Positions 50,429 through 60,166 of a DNA stretch of 64,000 nucleotides are shown in pieces. The DNA is taken from NCBI GenBank assembly GCA_964544595.1, contig CAZJBM010000010.1, forward strand, positions 1 to 64,000, written 5' to 3'. Numbering within the stretch: position 1 is the first letter of the stretch; each line of letters begins with the position of its first letter. The DNA comes from JAGBWK01 sp964544595 (lineage in GTDB: Bacteria; Bacteroidota; Bacteroidia; Bacteroidales; Muribaculaceae). The translations under genes were made by a program, and so were the position numbers. Under the pieces are notes generated by a model. It was given only the letters and a program-made list of their open reading frames with translations. It was not told the origin of the DNA and ran no database searches.

Positions 50429-50590
50429 AGAATAGCCTCACATAGATGTATAAGCCCCCGAATTTCCGAAGATTTCCGCCTACTGTCAGTTTACTTTGAA
50501 AAAAACGCTTAGAAATCCGCGAAAATCCGTGGGCTTTGTTTGAGGGGCGGCATCGATCGGTCAGGTGCGCCCCTCAAGTCGCAGTTGTTA

Positions 50591-52486
50591 TTACAGTTTC
50601 TGGTCGATGAGCTTGATTTTCTGCTCGAGATCGGCGATGTCGTCTTTGATGCGCTGGGTTTTGCGCTCTATGTCGCGGAGCATTGAATTGCCCGAAGCCG
50701 ACTTCACGCTGAGGAAACCGAGATTGTTCTGATAAGTGACGAGGTCGGCGCGTTTCTGCTCAAGCACGCGGGCGAGGCGCTCGCGCTCGCGGTTGAGCTT
50801 GCTCTCGTCGGTCATTTCGGCGATATTACTCTCGAAGCGGGCCATGCCTGAACGAGCCTCGCGGAGGTCGCGCGAGCGGTAGAGGTCGTTGATCACGGCG
50901 CGGAACTCTTCGTAGACTTTATCTTTCTCGCGGAAAGGCACGTGGCCTATCTGCACCCAACGGGCCTGAGCATCCTTGATAGCGGCGATTACCTCTTCCT
51001 TAGGCATTTCCTCGGGGAGGGCCTTAAGCTCTTCGGTCAGAGCGCGCTTGGCTTTAAGATTGGCCTGCTCAACCGAGCGGGTTTCGGAGAGGTCTTTCTT
51101 CTTCTGCGCGAAGAAGTAGTCGCAGGCCTGCTGGAAGCGGGCCCACACTGCGTCGCTGTGTTTCTTCGACACGGCGCCTATCTTCTTCCATTCTTTCTGA
51201 AGCTCGATGAGCTTGTCGGCAGTGGCCTTCCACTGAGTGGAGTCTTTAAGAGCTTCGGCCTGCTCGCAAAGAGCTAATTTCTTTTCGAGATTTGCGGCGA
51301 GGTCATCCTTCACATTCTTATAATACTCGGCTTTGAGCGAGAAGAATTTATCGCAGGTTGCGCGGAAGCGGGCAAAGAGGGCGTTATTGGCCTTCTTCGA
51401 GGCGAAGCCGAGCTTCTTCCAGTCTTCCTGAGCCTGGAGGATATGGCGGGTCATCTCGTTCCAGGCGTTGAAGCTGTTTAGCGAGTCGAAATCGAGGGCT
51501 TCAACGCGCTCGCAAATAGCGGTTTTGGCTGCCTCGTTCTCGGTTTCGCGAGCTTTGCGCTCTTCGAAAAATGCCTGGTATTTCTTATTGATGATAGCCG
51601 ACGCGTCTTTAAACTTAGCCCATATTTCCTCGCGAATCTCTTTAGCCACGGGTCCGGTCTCGCGCCATGCGCTGTGGAGGTCCTGCAGGCGGCGGAAAGC
51701 GGAGATAGTGTCCTCGTCATTGGCAAGTGTCTCAGCCTCGTCGATGAGCTTCTGCTTAACTTCGAGGTTTTTCTTGAAGTCGTAGTCGCGGAGGTCCTTA
51801 TTGATTTTGAGCATATCGTAGAAATGCTCTTCAGCTTCTTTATATCGTTTCCACTGGTCGTTGGCCACCTGGGGCGAAACCTCGCCGGCGGCTTTAAACT
51901 CGGCCTGGATGTCGCGGAAGCGGGGGAAAGAGCGGTTGACGTTGTCGGTGTCGGCGCTGAGGGCCTGCAACTCGGCTATGAGCGCTTCCTTTGCCTCGAA
52001 GTTGCGCTGCTGCTCAGCTTCGATTTCAGCCGCGCGGGCCGCTTTCTTGTCTTTGATTACCGTCAAGATGTCCTTGAATTTCACGTCGGCTTCGCTTTCG
52101 GGAGCCTGGAAACCTTCGGGGGCGTTGCCTGCGGCCACAAACTCGTCGAGAAGAGCCTTGTCCTCAACCTTGCGCAGCGAGTAGAACACCTGTTTAAGTC
52201 GGGCCACCTCTTCGCGCTGAATATCGTCGGCGCTTTTCTCCGAAAGCTCGGCGGCGAGTGTAAGCACCTCGTCGATAGTTTCGGGGAGTTTCTTATGCTC
52301 TTCAGCGGGGAGCTCTTCGGTTGTCGCGGGGGCTTCGGTTGCCGGCGCTGCGGGAGCCTGCTCGGCAGCCGCTTCAGCGGGGGTGACTTCTTTAACTGAC
52401 AGATTTTCAGCGGATGGCTGAGCCTCGTTCATGGTAGGATTTGTCAGTGAATTGGTTAATTCCTCTGACTTTTCACGCGTTTCCAT
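50591..52486 (-). CDS. DUF349 repeat protein
   Basis: 631 residues from the ATG at 52486 (METREKSEELTNSL). The frame is open to a TTG at 52549, but that overlaps the -7 box. After a low-complexity N-terminus (Ala/Glu/Pro rich, to about 75), the protein is helical and coiled-coil-like with about five DUF349 units, each with a W..I......W..FR...D.FF pattern, for example WKKIGAVSKKHSDAVWARFQQACDYFFAQKKK. Cytoplasmic. The function is unknown; relatives are highly expressed in Bacteroidetes. Confidence 0.85.
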   Translation of the reverse strand: METREKSEELTNSLTNPTMNEAQPSAENLSVKEVTPAEAAAEQAPAAPATEAPATTEELPAEEHKKLPETIDEVLTLAAELSEKSADDIQREEVARLKQVFYSLRKVEDKALLDEFVAAGNAPEGFQAPESEADVKFKDILTVIKDKKAARAAEIEAEQQRNFEAKEALIAELQALSADTDNVNRSFPRFRDIQAEFKAAGEVSPQVANDQWKRYKEAEEHFYDMLKINKDLRDYDFKKNLEVKQKLIDEAETLANDEDTISAFRRLQDLHSAWRETGPVAKEIREEIWAKFKDASAIINKKYQAFFEERKARETENEAAKTAICERVEALDFDSLNSFNAWNEMTRHILQAQEDWKKLGFASKKANNALFARFRATCDKFFSLKAEYYKNVKDDLAANLEKKLALCEQAEALKDSTQWKATADKLIELQKEWKKIGAVSKKHSDAVWARFQQACDYFFAQKKKDLSETRSVEQANLKAKRALTEELKALPEEMPKEEVIAAIKDAQARWVQIGHVPFREKDKVYEEFRAVINDLYRSRDLREARSGMARFESNIAEMTDESKLNRERERLARVLEQKRADLVTYQNNLGFLSVKSASGNSMLRDIERKTQRIKDDIADLEQKIKLIDQKL

Positions 52487-52546
52487 ATACAATAATAATA
52501 GATTGAAAATGTAGGAGACTTTGACGGTAACTCGCAAAGTTGGCTT

Positions 52547-52554
52547 CAAATATA
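52547..52554 (-). promoter_or_regulatory. -7 box for the DUF349 gene
   Basis: TATATTTG, perfect TAnnTTTG on the minus strand, 60 bases before the ATG at 52486. It shows that the earlier TTG is not the start. Confidence 0.6.
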
Positions 52555-52807
52555 AGCAAAAAAAAGTTAACAGCCTAACCTTTTCTCGCTTTTTTCGGAA
52601 AATACGCTATCGATTTCTTATTTTTTGACCTTTATTACCTAATAATTATCCTTTTCACATATTTATATGTAGTAATCAATGCGTATATCCGCTGCGAGAT
52701 TAGCACTAAACCTCTTCTCGCGATTGCCTGCCTCATCGGCAGCGAGAAAGTATTTTTATGCAAAAAAGATGAATACCATTCTTCTGCGAGAGAAATATAT
52801 GCATTGT

Positions 52808-52839
52808 TTTGCGCACTAAAAGATTATTTCGTAACTTTG
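52808..52839 (+). promoter_or_regulatory. Promoter of the choice-of-anchor J gene pair
   Basis: TTTG (52808-52811), 20 bases, TAACTTTG (52832-52839). Leader about 65 bases. The rest of the 360-base gap 52550-52910 is AT-rich with no gene seen. Confidence 0.78.
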
Positions 52840-52910
52840 CGTGACAATTAAGCGACAAAATGAAAGTTTACCATCAATAACCAATCCACCGGGATACAAA
52901 TTATTTAATC

Positions 52911-54494
52911 ATGAGAAAATTTTACCTCGCTTTTGCTGCGGCTATCGCAACAGCAGCTTCGGCCTCTGCAGCCGACGCAATCGTAATCGCCGACCAACCC
53001 GACAACACCTGGCAATGCACCGACATGAGCGTTTGCTCAGCCGAGACATACGCGGGAGGCGCGAAATTCACCATCTGGACTAACCATAAACCCGAAGGAT
53101 GCGTCAATTCAAGTCGTCTTTGGGCCACTCCCTCGGGCCAGGATTGCGACGACTGGCTTATCTCACCGGCGCTGACAATGAAGGGGGGCGTTAGCTATCA
53201 GATTACTGTCGACTATGCGCAATATGGCGTCAACAACGTCTGCCCGTTGTTTGAAGGTTTCTTCTCATCCACCGCTCCCGACAACTCGAAGGCAACAGCC
53301 GACGCGGTGGCCGCGACTACCCCCGAATTCAAGCTTGAGAACTTGGTAGCGACAGCTTCTGTTCAAAACAATAAACCTTGGCCTCTCTCCGAGTCGTTCA
53401 CCGTCACTCCCGCTGCCGACGGCGACTACTACGTTTGGTATCATGTATCAGGCTTTGTGACCGGAGGTTTCTATCTTGCCAAACTTACCGTTAAGGCCGA
53501 CGAATATGTATTCCACCCCGCGGCTCCTACCGACGTTAAGGCCGAGTTTGTCACCGACGACCCCGCCAACTGCGTCCTCACCCTGTCGTGGGCCAACCCC
53601 GCGACCGACACCGAGGGCAACGCGCTGACTGCAGACCAGGCTATAACTAATGTATATATCTACGACAACGGCGAGGAAGTGGCCGCTCTTGAAGGTGACG
53701 CCACCTCATGGTCGATCTCACAGGCCGAAGGTCTCGCCAAAGGCCCCCACTCCTATACCGTAGCCGTTAAAGCCGCCGACTCGATGAGCGCCCAGAGCGA
53801 AGCAGCCGTCATCGACATCGTGTTCCCGGTTGTCCCCCTCAACCTCCCCTACTCTATCAATTTCTCTGAAGGCGAGGGCAAAACCGCGATTGACGACGGC
53901 GTTTGGTCGCGTTGCACAGGTCCCACCAACATGAACAGCGCCTGGAACCAGCAGGCCGTTGGCCGCATCGCCTACATTTACTCGGGCAAAACTTCCGACG
54001 CATGGCTTATTTCGCCTGAAATCGTCCTCCCGCAAAACGCCGAAATCACCATTGGCGTCTACGGCACCACCAGCACTGCCGTTGAGCAATCATATATCGA
54101 AGTGGGCGTCGTTGACTCAACTGAGCCGACCGAATTCCTCTCTAAGCTGACCGACTCGCTCACCCTCCCCGTAGGCTCAACCGCTCCCGCCGAAGACGCT
54201 ACCGTGACCGGCAAGACCCAACTTCCCGCCGGCAACTACCGCATCGCCTTCCACGCCGCAGCTCCCGCAGGTCTCTCCAACTACAGCACCTACATTTTCG
54301 GCACATCGATTAACGCCAAGCAATCAGTAAGCTCTATCAACGGCCTTGAAGCCGAGGATGAGGTTGTTGCCTCTGAAGTCTACACCATCGCCGGCCAGAA
54401 AGTCGACGCCGACAACCTCTCAGCCGGTCTCTATATACGCAAGTCGCTCACAAAGAGCGGCAAAACCGTTACCGCCAAATTTCTCCAAAAGTAA
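52911..54494 (+). CDS. Surface protein with choice-of-anchor J and FN3 domains
   Basis: 527 residues; signal peptide MRKFYLAFAAAIATAASASA. Two jellyroll choice-of-anchor J (cleaved adhesin) domains are marked by DDWLISPALTMKGGVSYQITVDY near residue 80 and DAWLISPEIVLPQNAEITIGVYG near 360. An FN3-like domain lies between them (PTDVKAEFVTDDPANCVLTLSWANP). The C-terminus VYTIAGQKVDADNLSAGLYIR...VTAKFLQK resembles a T9SS type A sorting domain. It is probably cell-surface or released, binding glycan or protein. It is co-transcribed with the larger protein 19 bases downstream. Confidence 0.82.
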   Translation: MRKFYLAFAAAIATAASASAADAIVIADQPDNTWQCTDMSVCSAETYAGGAKFTIWTNHKPEGCVNSSRLWATPSGQDCDDWLISPALTMKGGVSYQITVDYAQYGVNNVCPLFEGFFSSTAPDNSKATADAVAATTPEFKLENLVATASVQNNKPWPLSESFTVTPAADGDYYVWYHVSGFVTGGFYLAKLTVKADEYVFHPAAPTDVKAEFVTDDPANCVLTLSWANPATDTEGNALTADQAITNVYIYDNGEEVAALEGDATSWSISQAEGLAKGPHSYTVAVKAADSMSAQSEAAVIDIVFPVVPLNLPYSINFSEGEGKTAIDDGVWSRCTGPTNMNSAWNQQAVGRIAYIYSGKTSDAWLISPEIVLPQNAEITIGVYGTTSTAVEQSYIEVGVVDSTEPTEFLSKLTDSLTLPVGSTAPAEDATVTGKTQLPAGNYRIAFHAAAPAGLSNYSTYIFGTSINAKQSVSSINGLEAEDEVVASEVYTIAGQKVDADNLSAGLYIRKSLTKSGKTVTAKFLQK

Positions 54495-54513
54495 CAATCC
54501 ATAGTATTTTATA

Positions 54514-57500
54514 ATGAAAGCTACTCGAATTTTATCGTTCTTAGCCCTCGCCGCGGCGCTGACAGCTACTGCTGTCGCGCCGCAGAAGGCCAAGAAAGCG
54601 GCCTCGAAGCCCATCCACCGCATCGCGGCTCAAGTCACCACAGCGGCTGAGACTTCCGCCGCCAACTCCCCCCTTCTCACTCCGACATTAGCCACCGAGC
54701 GGACCAACTCCGCTCTCGGACTATATTCCCTTCATCAGGCCGACGGCGCCCGCTTCACTCCCCCAGCGAGAGTGCTTGGCGACGGCACCACAATCTACGG
54801 CGGCCTGATTTACTCTACCACCTGGACCTCTGGCGCCGATTACGGCCTCTACACATTCCCCGCCTCAATTTATCAGTCGCCTAAGAAAGTGGCCACAACC
54901 TATGAGGCCAACGGCGGCGGATGTTACGGTAAGGGCAAATACTACTTCAACAGCTACGTCTACACCGACGAGATGGGCTACACTTTCACCACCTTCTGCA
55001 CACTCGATATGCTGACCGGTGAAACCACCCGCACCATCCACTCATTCATGGAGGACGGCTTTGACCAGTCGCTCATAACCAACGGCATGGCCTACGACCC
55101 TACCACCGACAAGATGTACGCGCTCTCATACATCGCAGTGGAGCTTGTCGAGGGGATGTTGCAGAAATATTATCCCGCCATCTCCGAAATCGACACCTAC
55201 AACGGCTTCACTACCCCGATTGCGCGAATACCCGAAATGGCCGCTATCGCCATCAACCGCAGCGGCGAACTCTTCGGCATATCGATGGGCACCGACGCTC
55301 AGCTCTACCGCATCAACAAGACTACCGGCGACTGCACGCTCGTTGGCTCTACCGGCCAGAGCGCACGATTCATCCAGTCGGCCACCTTCGACCCCGTCAC
55401 CGGAAAGCTCTATTGGGCCGCCGTGCACACCAATGGCGCGACCGCTCTCTATGAGGTGAACACCACCACAGGCGCCGCCGATCAGATTTGCTCTTTCGTC
55501 AATCATGAGGAGTACGGTGCTCTTTTCATCCCCGACCCCGTTGTGGCCGACAAAGCTCCCGCCACCGTCGCCGACCTCAAAGCTGAGTTCGACGGCCCCT
55601 CCCACACCGGCAAAATCACCTTCACCGCCCCGACTTTGGCCTCCGACGGAACCCGCCTTTCCGGCGAGCTGTCGGTGCAGCTTAGCGTCGACGGCAAAGA
55701 GGTGATGAACAAAGACGCCCAGCCCGGCGAGCGTATCGTCTACGACCTCACCCTCGACGAGGGTATCCACGGCTTCGTGGCTTCGGCAAGCAATGACTAC
55801 GGCAACAGCGCTACCGTAGGCGCGAGCACCTACGTTGGCATCGACGCCCCCGCGGCCGTCGGCAATCTCACCGCCAAGGCCGACGCCGACCACAACGCCA
55901 TTATCTCATGGACCGCCCCCGCTAAGGGACGCAACGACGGCTACATCGACCCCTCGCTCATCACTTACACCATCAAGCGTCTGCCAGAAGGAGCAATCAT
56001 TGCCACCGGCATTAAGACCACCGAGTTCACCGACCGCACTATCGGCGCCTCGGGCAACTACTCCTACGAAGTGACTCCCTGGCTCGATGGCCGCGAAGGC
56101 ATTGCCGCCGCTACCGACGAAGCCCTCTTCGGCTCAGGCACCGCACTCCCCTGCCGCTTCAGCTTCGATGCTCCCGAAGACTATAAGCTCTTCACCGTCA
56201 TCGACGCCAACAACGACTGGGAAGCTCAGTATCACTGGGGCGGATGGATGTACTCCCCCGACTTCTCTTACGCCGAGTCCGACACCCCCTGCGCTGTCTA
56301 CGGCTTCTCGCCCGAAGGCCCCGCCGACGACTGGCTCATCGCTCCCCCCTTCATGGCCGAGAGCGGCAAGAAATACCGAGTGACCTTCAACCTGAAGATA
56401 AGCTCATCGCCCGAGACACTCACCGTGACCGCCGGAGCCGACAACACCGTCGCCGCCCAAACCGTCACCGTCGTGCCTGAGACTAAATACAGCAACAAGC
56501 AATACGCCACTTATAGCGGCCAGTTCACCGCCACCCGCGACGGCAACTGCTTCATCGGGTTCCACGTGACCTCGGCTAAGAAAGCCGGCTATCTCTACAT
56601 CGACGACATCTGCATCGACGAGGTGCCCGACGACGATGCCCCCCAGGCCGTCGCCGACCTCACCGCTACTCCCGGCGCCAAAGGCGCGCTCGAAGCCACC
56701 CTGTCGTTCACTGCCCCGACTAAATGCGTCAGCGGCAACGCTCTCGCCTCGATCAGCCGTATCGACATCTTCCGCGGCAATTCCAACGACGTGACCCACT
56801 CCATCGCCGCCCCCGCTCCCGGTTCATCGCTCAGCTGGACCGACATCGCTGCTCAGCCGGGTTGGAACGAATACCGCGTCGTGGCCTACAACGCCGAGGA
56901 AGTTCCCGGCGAAGCTGCCCGCGTGACCGTCTATGTCGGCGAAGACCTCCCCGTCGCTCCCGTTGATTTCTTCCTGACCGAGGAAAATCACCACCCCGTG
57001 CTCCGCTGGAAAGCTCCTACGGCCGGTCTCAACGGAGGCTACATCGACACCGATAATCTTACATACTTCATCTATCGCAACGACGGTTCAGTCGCCTCCC
57101 GCGCGGCCAAAGGCACCGAATTTATCGACATGGCTATCGACGGCACTGCCAAGCAGCACTTCCTGATGTATCAGATCTTCGCTCAGAGCACCGCGGGCTT
57201 CGGCGACTACGCGATATCCAACTCCCTCGTCGTAGGCGACCCCTATAAGGGCACCTTCTTTGAGTCGTTTGCCGACCAATACACGCAGAACGACCCCTGG
57301 ACTCTCCGTATCGTGAAAGGTCGTCAGCAGCTCTGGGGCCTTGCCTCGCAGGGTGTATCCCCCGCTTGCCCCGCCGTTGACGGCGACGACGGCGTTGCCA
57401 CCTTCAGCTCCACTTCAGGCTCTGTAGGCGATGACTGCCGACTGATTTCTCCTAAGCTCAACATCGCTTCGATGGCCAACCCCGTGCTCTCGTTCTACTT

Positions 57501-59130
57501 TTACCACAACGTTTCGTATGACACGATGTATGGCGAAGAGCCGTTCCTCGACCGCCTCGTCATAGAGGCTCTTCTCCCCGACGGCGAGTTCGTGCAGATC
57601 GCCGAGCCTATCTTCGTCGACGACCCGACCGTGGCAAGCGGCTGGTATGAATACACCCTTCCCCTCTCGGCTCTCCGCGACAACGAGTGGATACAGCTCT
57701 CGTTCCGCGGCATAAGCGACGTTGAGCAGGATATCAACATCGACTGCGTGAAGGTAAGCAACATCGACTCCTACGACCTCGGGGTATATACCTTCTCAGG
57801 CCCCTCCCGCGTGAAGGCCAACTCTACCGCCTCGTTCTCGCTGTCGGTCTACAACTCTGGCTATTACGACGCCTCTGGCTACTCCATCGTGCTCAAGCGC
57901 GACGGCAAGGAAGTGAGCCGTATCACTCCCGACACCGTTCTCGCTTCTGAACGCTACGCCAACTTCAGCTTCGACGTGCCTACCACCCTCGCCGACGAGG
58001 GGAAAGTCTACGACTTCAACGCCGAGATCCAATGGGCTGCCGACCAGGTTGCCGCCAACAACGTATCAGAGACCGTCACTACAGCCGTCACTGCCCCCTC
58101 TTATCCCGAAGTGTATAAGCTCAACGCCTCCCTCGACGGCTCCGACGCGCATCTCAGCTGGGACGAGGCCAATGCCCTCCACGTCAACGACGACTTCGAG
58201 GACTATCCCGCGTTCTCCAACTCCAATATCGGCGACTTCACCCTCTATGACGGCGACAGCGGCTACACCTACGGCTTCGGCGACATCTACTTCGAGCACA
58301 CCGGCGAGCCCGGCTCTTACCTCGTCTTCAACCCCGACGTGCTTCTCATCTCTATGATCGACGACTGGAAAGCCCATTCAGGCAGTCAGTGCCTCGCATC
58401 GTTTGCGGCATGGGATCCCGCGACTTACGCCTCTATCCCCAACGACGACTGGCTGATTTCGCCCGAAGTGTTCGGCGGCCAGGTTGTGACCTTCTGGGTT
58501 AAGACCGCCAACTACGAATTCGGCGACGAAACCTTCCGGGTATACTACTCGACCAAGTCGCAGAATCCCGGCGACATGGTCTCGAAATGGGAAGAAATCG
58601 TGGCTCCCAACAAGTGGACTAAAGTTACCGTCACTCTCCCCGACGACGCTAAGTACTTCGCTATCGTCTGCACCAGCCTCGACAAGTTCGTCTTCTATCT
58701 CGACGACATTAGCTTCGTGGCTAAAGCCGACGCTTCGCAATTTGGCGGCGTTACAGGCTACCGCGTTTACCGCGACGGCCAGGCTATCGCCGACCTCGCC
58801 GCCGATGCCCGCTCATATGTCGACGCCGGCATCAAGGCCGACCATAGCTACACCGTCCGCACTCTCTATGGTGCCCGCGAGAGCCTCGACTCAGACGTGG
58901 CTCAGGTGAAACTCTCCTCCGGCATAGACCAGATTCAAGCCGGCGCAGTATCCGTCAAGGGCGGTAAGAGCGTCATCACGGTCAGCGGGGCCGAAGGCCT
59001 TCAGGTCAAAGTGACCAACGCCGCCGGCACCCTTATCCACAGCTCAGTCGGCGCTACTGATATTCCCGTCAACGCGGGAGTCTATGTAGTGACCGTCGAC
59101 AACCGCGCCTACAAAGTGATCGTGAAATAA
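54514..59130 (+). CDS. Large multidomain surface protein (choice-of-anchor J, FN3, CARDB-like)
   Basis: 1538 residues; signal MKATRILSFLALAAALTATAVA. Residues about 75-345 look like a beta-propeller (repeats such as GLYTFP, MAYDPTTDKMYALSY, TFDPVTGKLYWAA). Two FN3 domains follow (about 350-535), then three choice-of-anchor J domains (DDWLIAPPFMAESGKKYRVTF near 607, DDCRLISPKLNI near 972, DDWLISPEVFGGQVVTFWVK near 1310), another FN3 pair between them, and a CARDB-like domain near 1085-1190. The C-terminal GLQVKVTNAAGTLI...GVYVVTVDNRAYKVIVK matches a T9SS sorting tail. It is a likely adhesin or host/diet glycan-binding protein; no protease motif is seen. Confidence 0.82.
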   Translation: MKATRILSFLALAAALTATAVAPQKAKKAASKPIHRIAAQVTTAAETSAANSPLLTPTLATERTNSALGLYSLHQADGARFTPPARVLGDGTTIYGGLIYSTTWTSGADYGLYTFPASIYQSPKKVATTYEANGGGCYGKGKYYFNSYVYTDEMGYTFTTFCTLDMLTGETTRTIHSFMEDGFDQSLITNGMAYDPTTDKMYALSYIAVELVEGMLQKYYPAISEIDTYNGFTTPIARIPEMAAIAINRSGELFGISMGTDAQLYRINKTTGDCTLVGSTGQSARFIQSATFDPVTGKLYWAAVHTNGATALYEVNTTTGAADQICSFVNHEEYGALFIPDPVVADKAPATVADLKAEFDGPSHTGKITFTAPTLASDGTRLSGELSVQLSVDGKEVMNKDAQPGERIVYDLTLDEGIHGFVASASNDYGNSATVGASTYVGIDAPAAVGNLTAKADADHNAIISWTAPAKGRNDGYIDPSLITYTIKRLPEGAIIATGIKTTEFTDRTIGASGNYSYEVTPWLDGREGIAAATDEALFGSGTALPCRFSFDAPEDYKLFTVIDANNDWEAQYHWGGWMYSPDFSYAESDTPCAVYGFSPEGPADDWLIAPPFMAESGKKYRVTFNLKISSSPETLTVTAGADNTVAAQTVTVVPETKYSNKQYATYSGQFTATRDGNCFIGFHVTSAKKAGYLYIDDICIDEVPDDDAPQAVADLTATPGAKGALEATLSFTAPTKCVSGNALASISRIDIFRGNSNDVTHSIAAPAPGSSLSWTDIAAQPGWNEYRVVAYNAEEVPGEAARVTVYVGEDLPVAPVDFFLTEENHHPVLRWKAPTAGLNGGYIDTDNLTYFIYRNDGSVASRAAKGTEFIDMAIDGTAKQHFLMYQIFAQSTAGFGDYAISNSLVVGDPYKGTFFESFADQYTQNDPWTLRIVKGRQQLWGLASQGVSPACPAVDGDDGVATFSSTSGSVGDDCRLISPKLNIASMANPVLSFYFYHNVSYDTMYGEEPFLDRLVIEALLPDGEFVQIAEPIFVDDPTVASGWYEYTLPLSALRDNEWIQLSFRGISDVEQDINIDCVKVSNIDSYDLGVYTFSGPSRVKANSTASFSLSVYNSGYYDASGYSIVLKRDGKEVSRITPDTVLASERYANFSFDVPTTLADEGKVYDFNAEIQWAADQVAANNVSETVTTAVTAPSYPEVYKLNASLDGSDAHLSWDEANALHVNDDFEDYPAFSNSNIGDFTLYDGDSGYTYGFGDIYFEHTGEPGSYLVFNPDVLLISMIDDWKAHSGSQCLASFAAWDPATYASIPNDDWLISPEVFGGQVVTFWVKTANYEFGDETFRVYYSTKSQNPGDMVSKWEEIVAPNKWTKVTVTLPDDAKYFAIVCTSLDKFVFYLDDISFVAKADASQFGGVTGYRVYRDGQAIADLAADARSYVDAGIKADHSYTVRTLYGARESLDSDVAQVKLSSGIDQIQAGAVSVKGGKSVITVSGAEGLQVKVTNAAGTLIHSSVGATDIPVNAGVYVVTVDNRAYKVIVK

Positions 59131-59156
59131 TCTCACGATCACCCCTCCCATAACCC

Positions 59157-59206
59157 AAGCGGGTGTGCCAAAATCATATACGCGGATTTTGACACACCCG
59201 CTTTTT
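59157..59206 (+). terminator. Terminator of the surface-protein pair
   Basis: AAGCGGGTGTG..CAAAATC pairs with GATTTTG..CACACCCGCTT, followed by TTTTC. Strong. Confidence 0.88.
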
Positions 59207-59235
59207 CAACTCCTCCTCTACTCTCTCCCCTGATA

Positions 59236-59285
59236 AAACAACTCAGCCCCCGATATGCGAGATGCGTATCGGGGGCTGAGTTGTT
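59236..59285. terminator. Bidirectional terminator with a 19-bp perfect stem
   Basis: AACAACTCAGCCCCCGATA pairs with TATCGGGGGCTGAGTTGTT across a 12-base loop. It lies between convergent genes and ends hemD transcription from the right. Confidence 0.85.
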
Positions 59286-59311
59286 TCTATGTATAGCTTA
59301 GAGCTTATCGG

Positions 59312-60055
59312 CTACTTGTTGACTTCGGCGAGGTATTGGTCGAGCGCGGCGGTGACGCTGGGAGCCTTCTCGGTCGGAGCCTCCATGTCGAGGCGGAAGC
59401 CCGCGTCGCGGATAGCCTTGGCCGTAGACGCGCCGAAGCATCCGATGCGCACGTCGCCCTGCTCAAAGTCGGGGAAGTTTTTCTGCAACGAATTGATGCC
59501 CGAAGGGCTGAAGAAGAGCAGCATATCGTAGTCAAACGGCTCATCTTTCGTGAAGTCGTTGCTTACCGTGCGATACATTACAGCTTTCGTATAGTTGATG
59601 TTATGGTCGTCGAGAATCGACGTGTTGTCTTTATGCACGTCGCTGACGGCATACAGATAACGCTCCTTATTGTGCTTCGTCAGCTGCGGAAGCATATCGT
59701 CGAGTTTACCTGTCTGACCGTGGAAAATCTTGCGCTTGCGATACTGTATATATTTCTGCAGATAGAGCGCGATCGCCTCCGTTGTGCAGAAATAGCGCAT
59801 TGTGTCGGGGATAGTGACGCGCATTTCCTCGGCGAGACGGAAGAAATGGTCGATTGCCGTGCGCGCGGTGAATATTACCGCCGTATAGTCGCTGATATTG
59901 ATCTTCTGCTGGCGAAACTCCTTCGACGAAAGGCCCTCTACTTTGATGAACGGACGAAACACGAGCTCCACTCCGTGGCGCGCGGCGATGTCGTAATAGG
60001 GCGACTTCTCTGAGGATGGCTTAGGCTGTGATACGAGTATTTTCTTAATCTTCAC
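59312..60055 (-). CDS. hemD: Uroporphyrinogen-III synthase
   Basis: 247 residues from a GTG at 60055 (MKIKKILVSQPKPSSEKSPYYDIA), the start usual in Bacteroidales; a TTG four codons earlier is possible. It closes hydroxymethylbilane to uroporphyrinogen III in haem and corrin synthesis. The two alternating alpha/beta domains are visible: VIFTARTAIDHFFRLAEE near 65, and the C-terminal FFSPSGINSLQKNFPDFEQ...IGCFGASTAKAIRDAGF. It precedes no other haem gene here. DUF4271 upstream is a known neighbour in the phylum. Confidence 0.88.
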   Translation of the reverse strand: MKIKKILVSQPKPSSEKSPYYDIAARHGVELVFRPFIKVEGLSSKEFRQQKINISDYTAVIFTARTAIDHFFRLAEEMRVTIPDTMRYFCTTEAIALYLQKYIQYRKRKIFHGQTGKLDDMLPQLTKHNKERYLYAVSDVHKDNTSILDDHNINYTKAVMYRTVSNDFTKDEPFDYDMLLFFSPSGINSLQKNFPDFEQGDVRIGCFGASTAKAIRDAGFRLDMEAPTEKAPSVTAALDQYLAEVNK

Positions 60056-60166
60056 GCTATGAAACAATATTAAGAGTGAGAAAAGTTGGTGTGATAATGA
60101 TGTTATTTGACCTGTTGCAGGCCGTTTTAATCTTCAGTTTTTTGGACAAGAGAGAATAAAGTCACC

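Noticed and set aside
51674..52399. 241-residue plus-strand frame opposite the DUF349 gene
   Set aside because: Mirror of a repetitive helical coding sequence; no start context.
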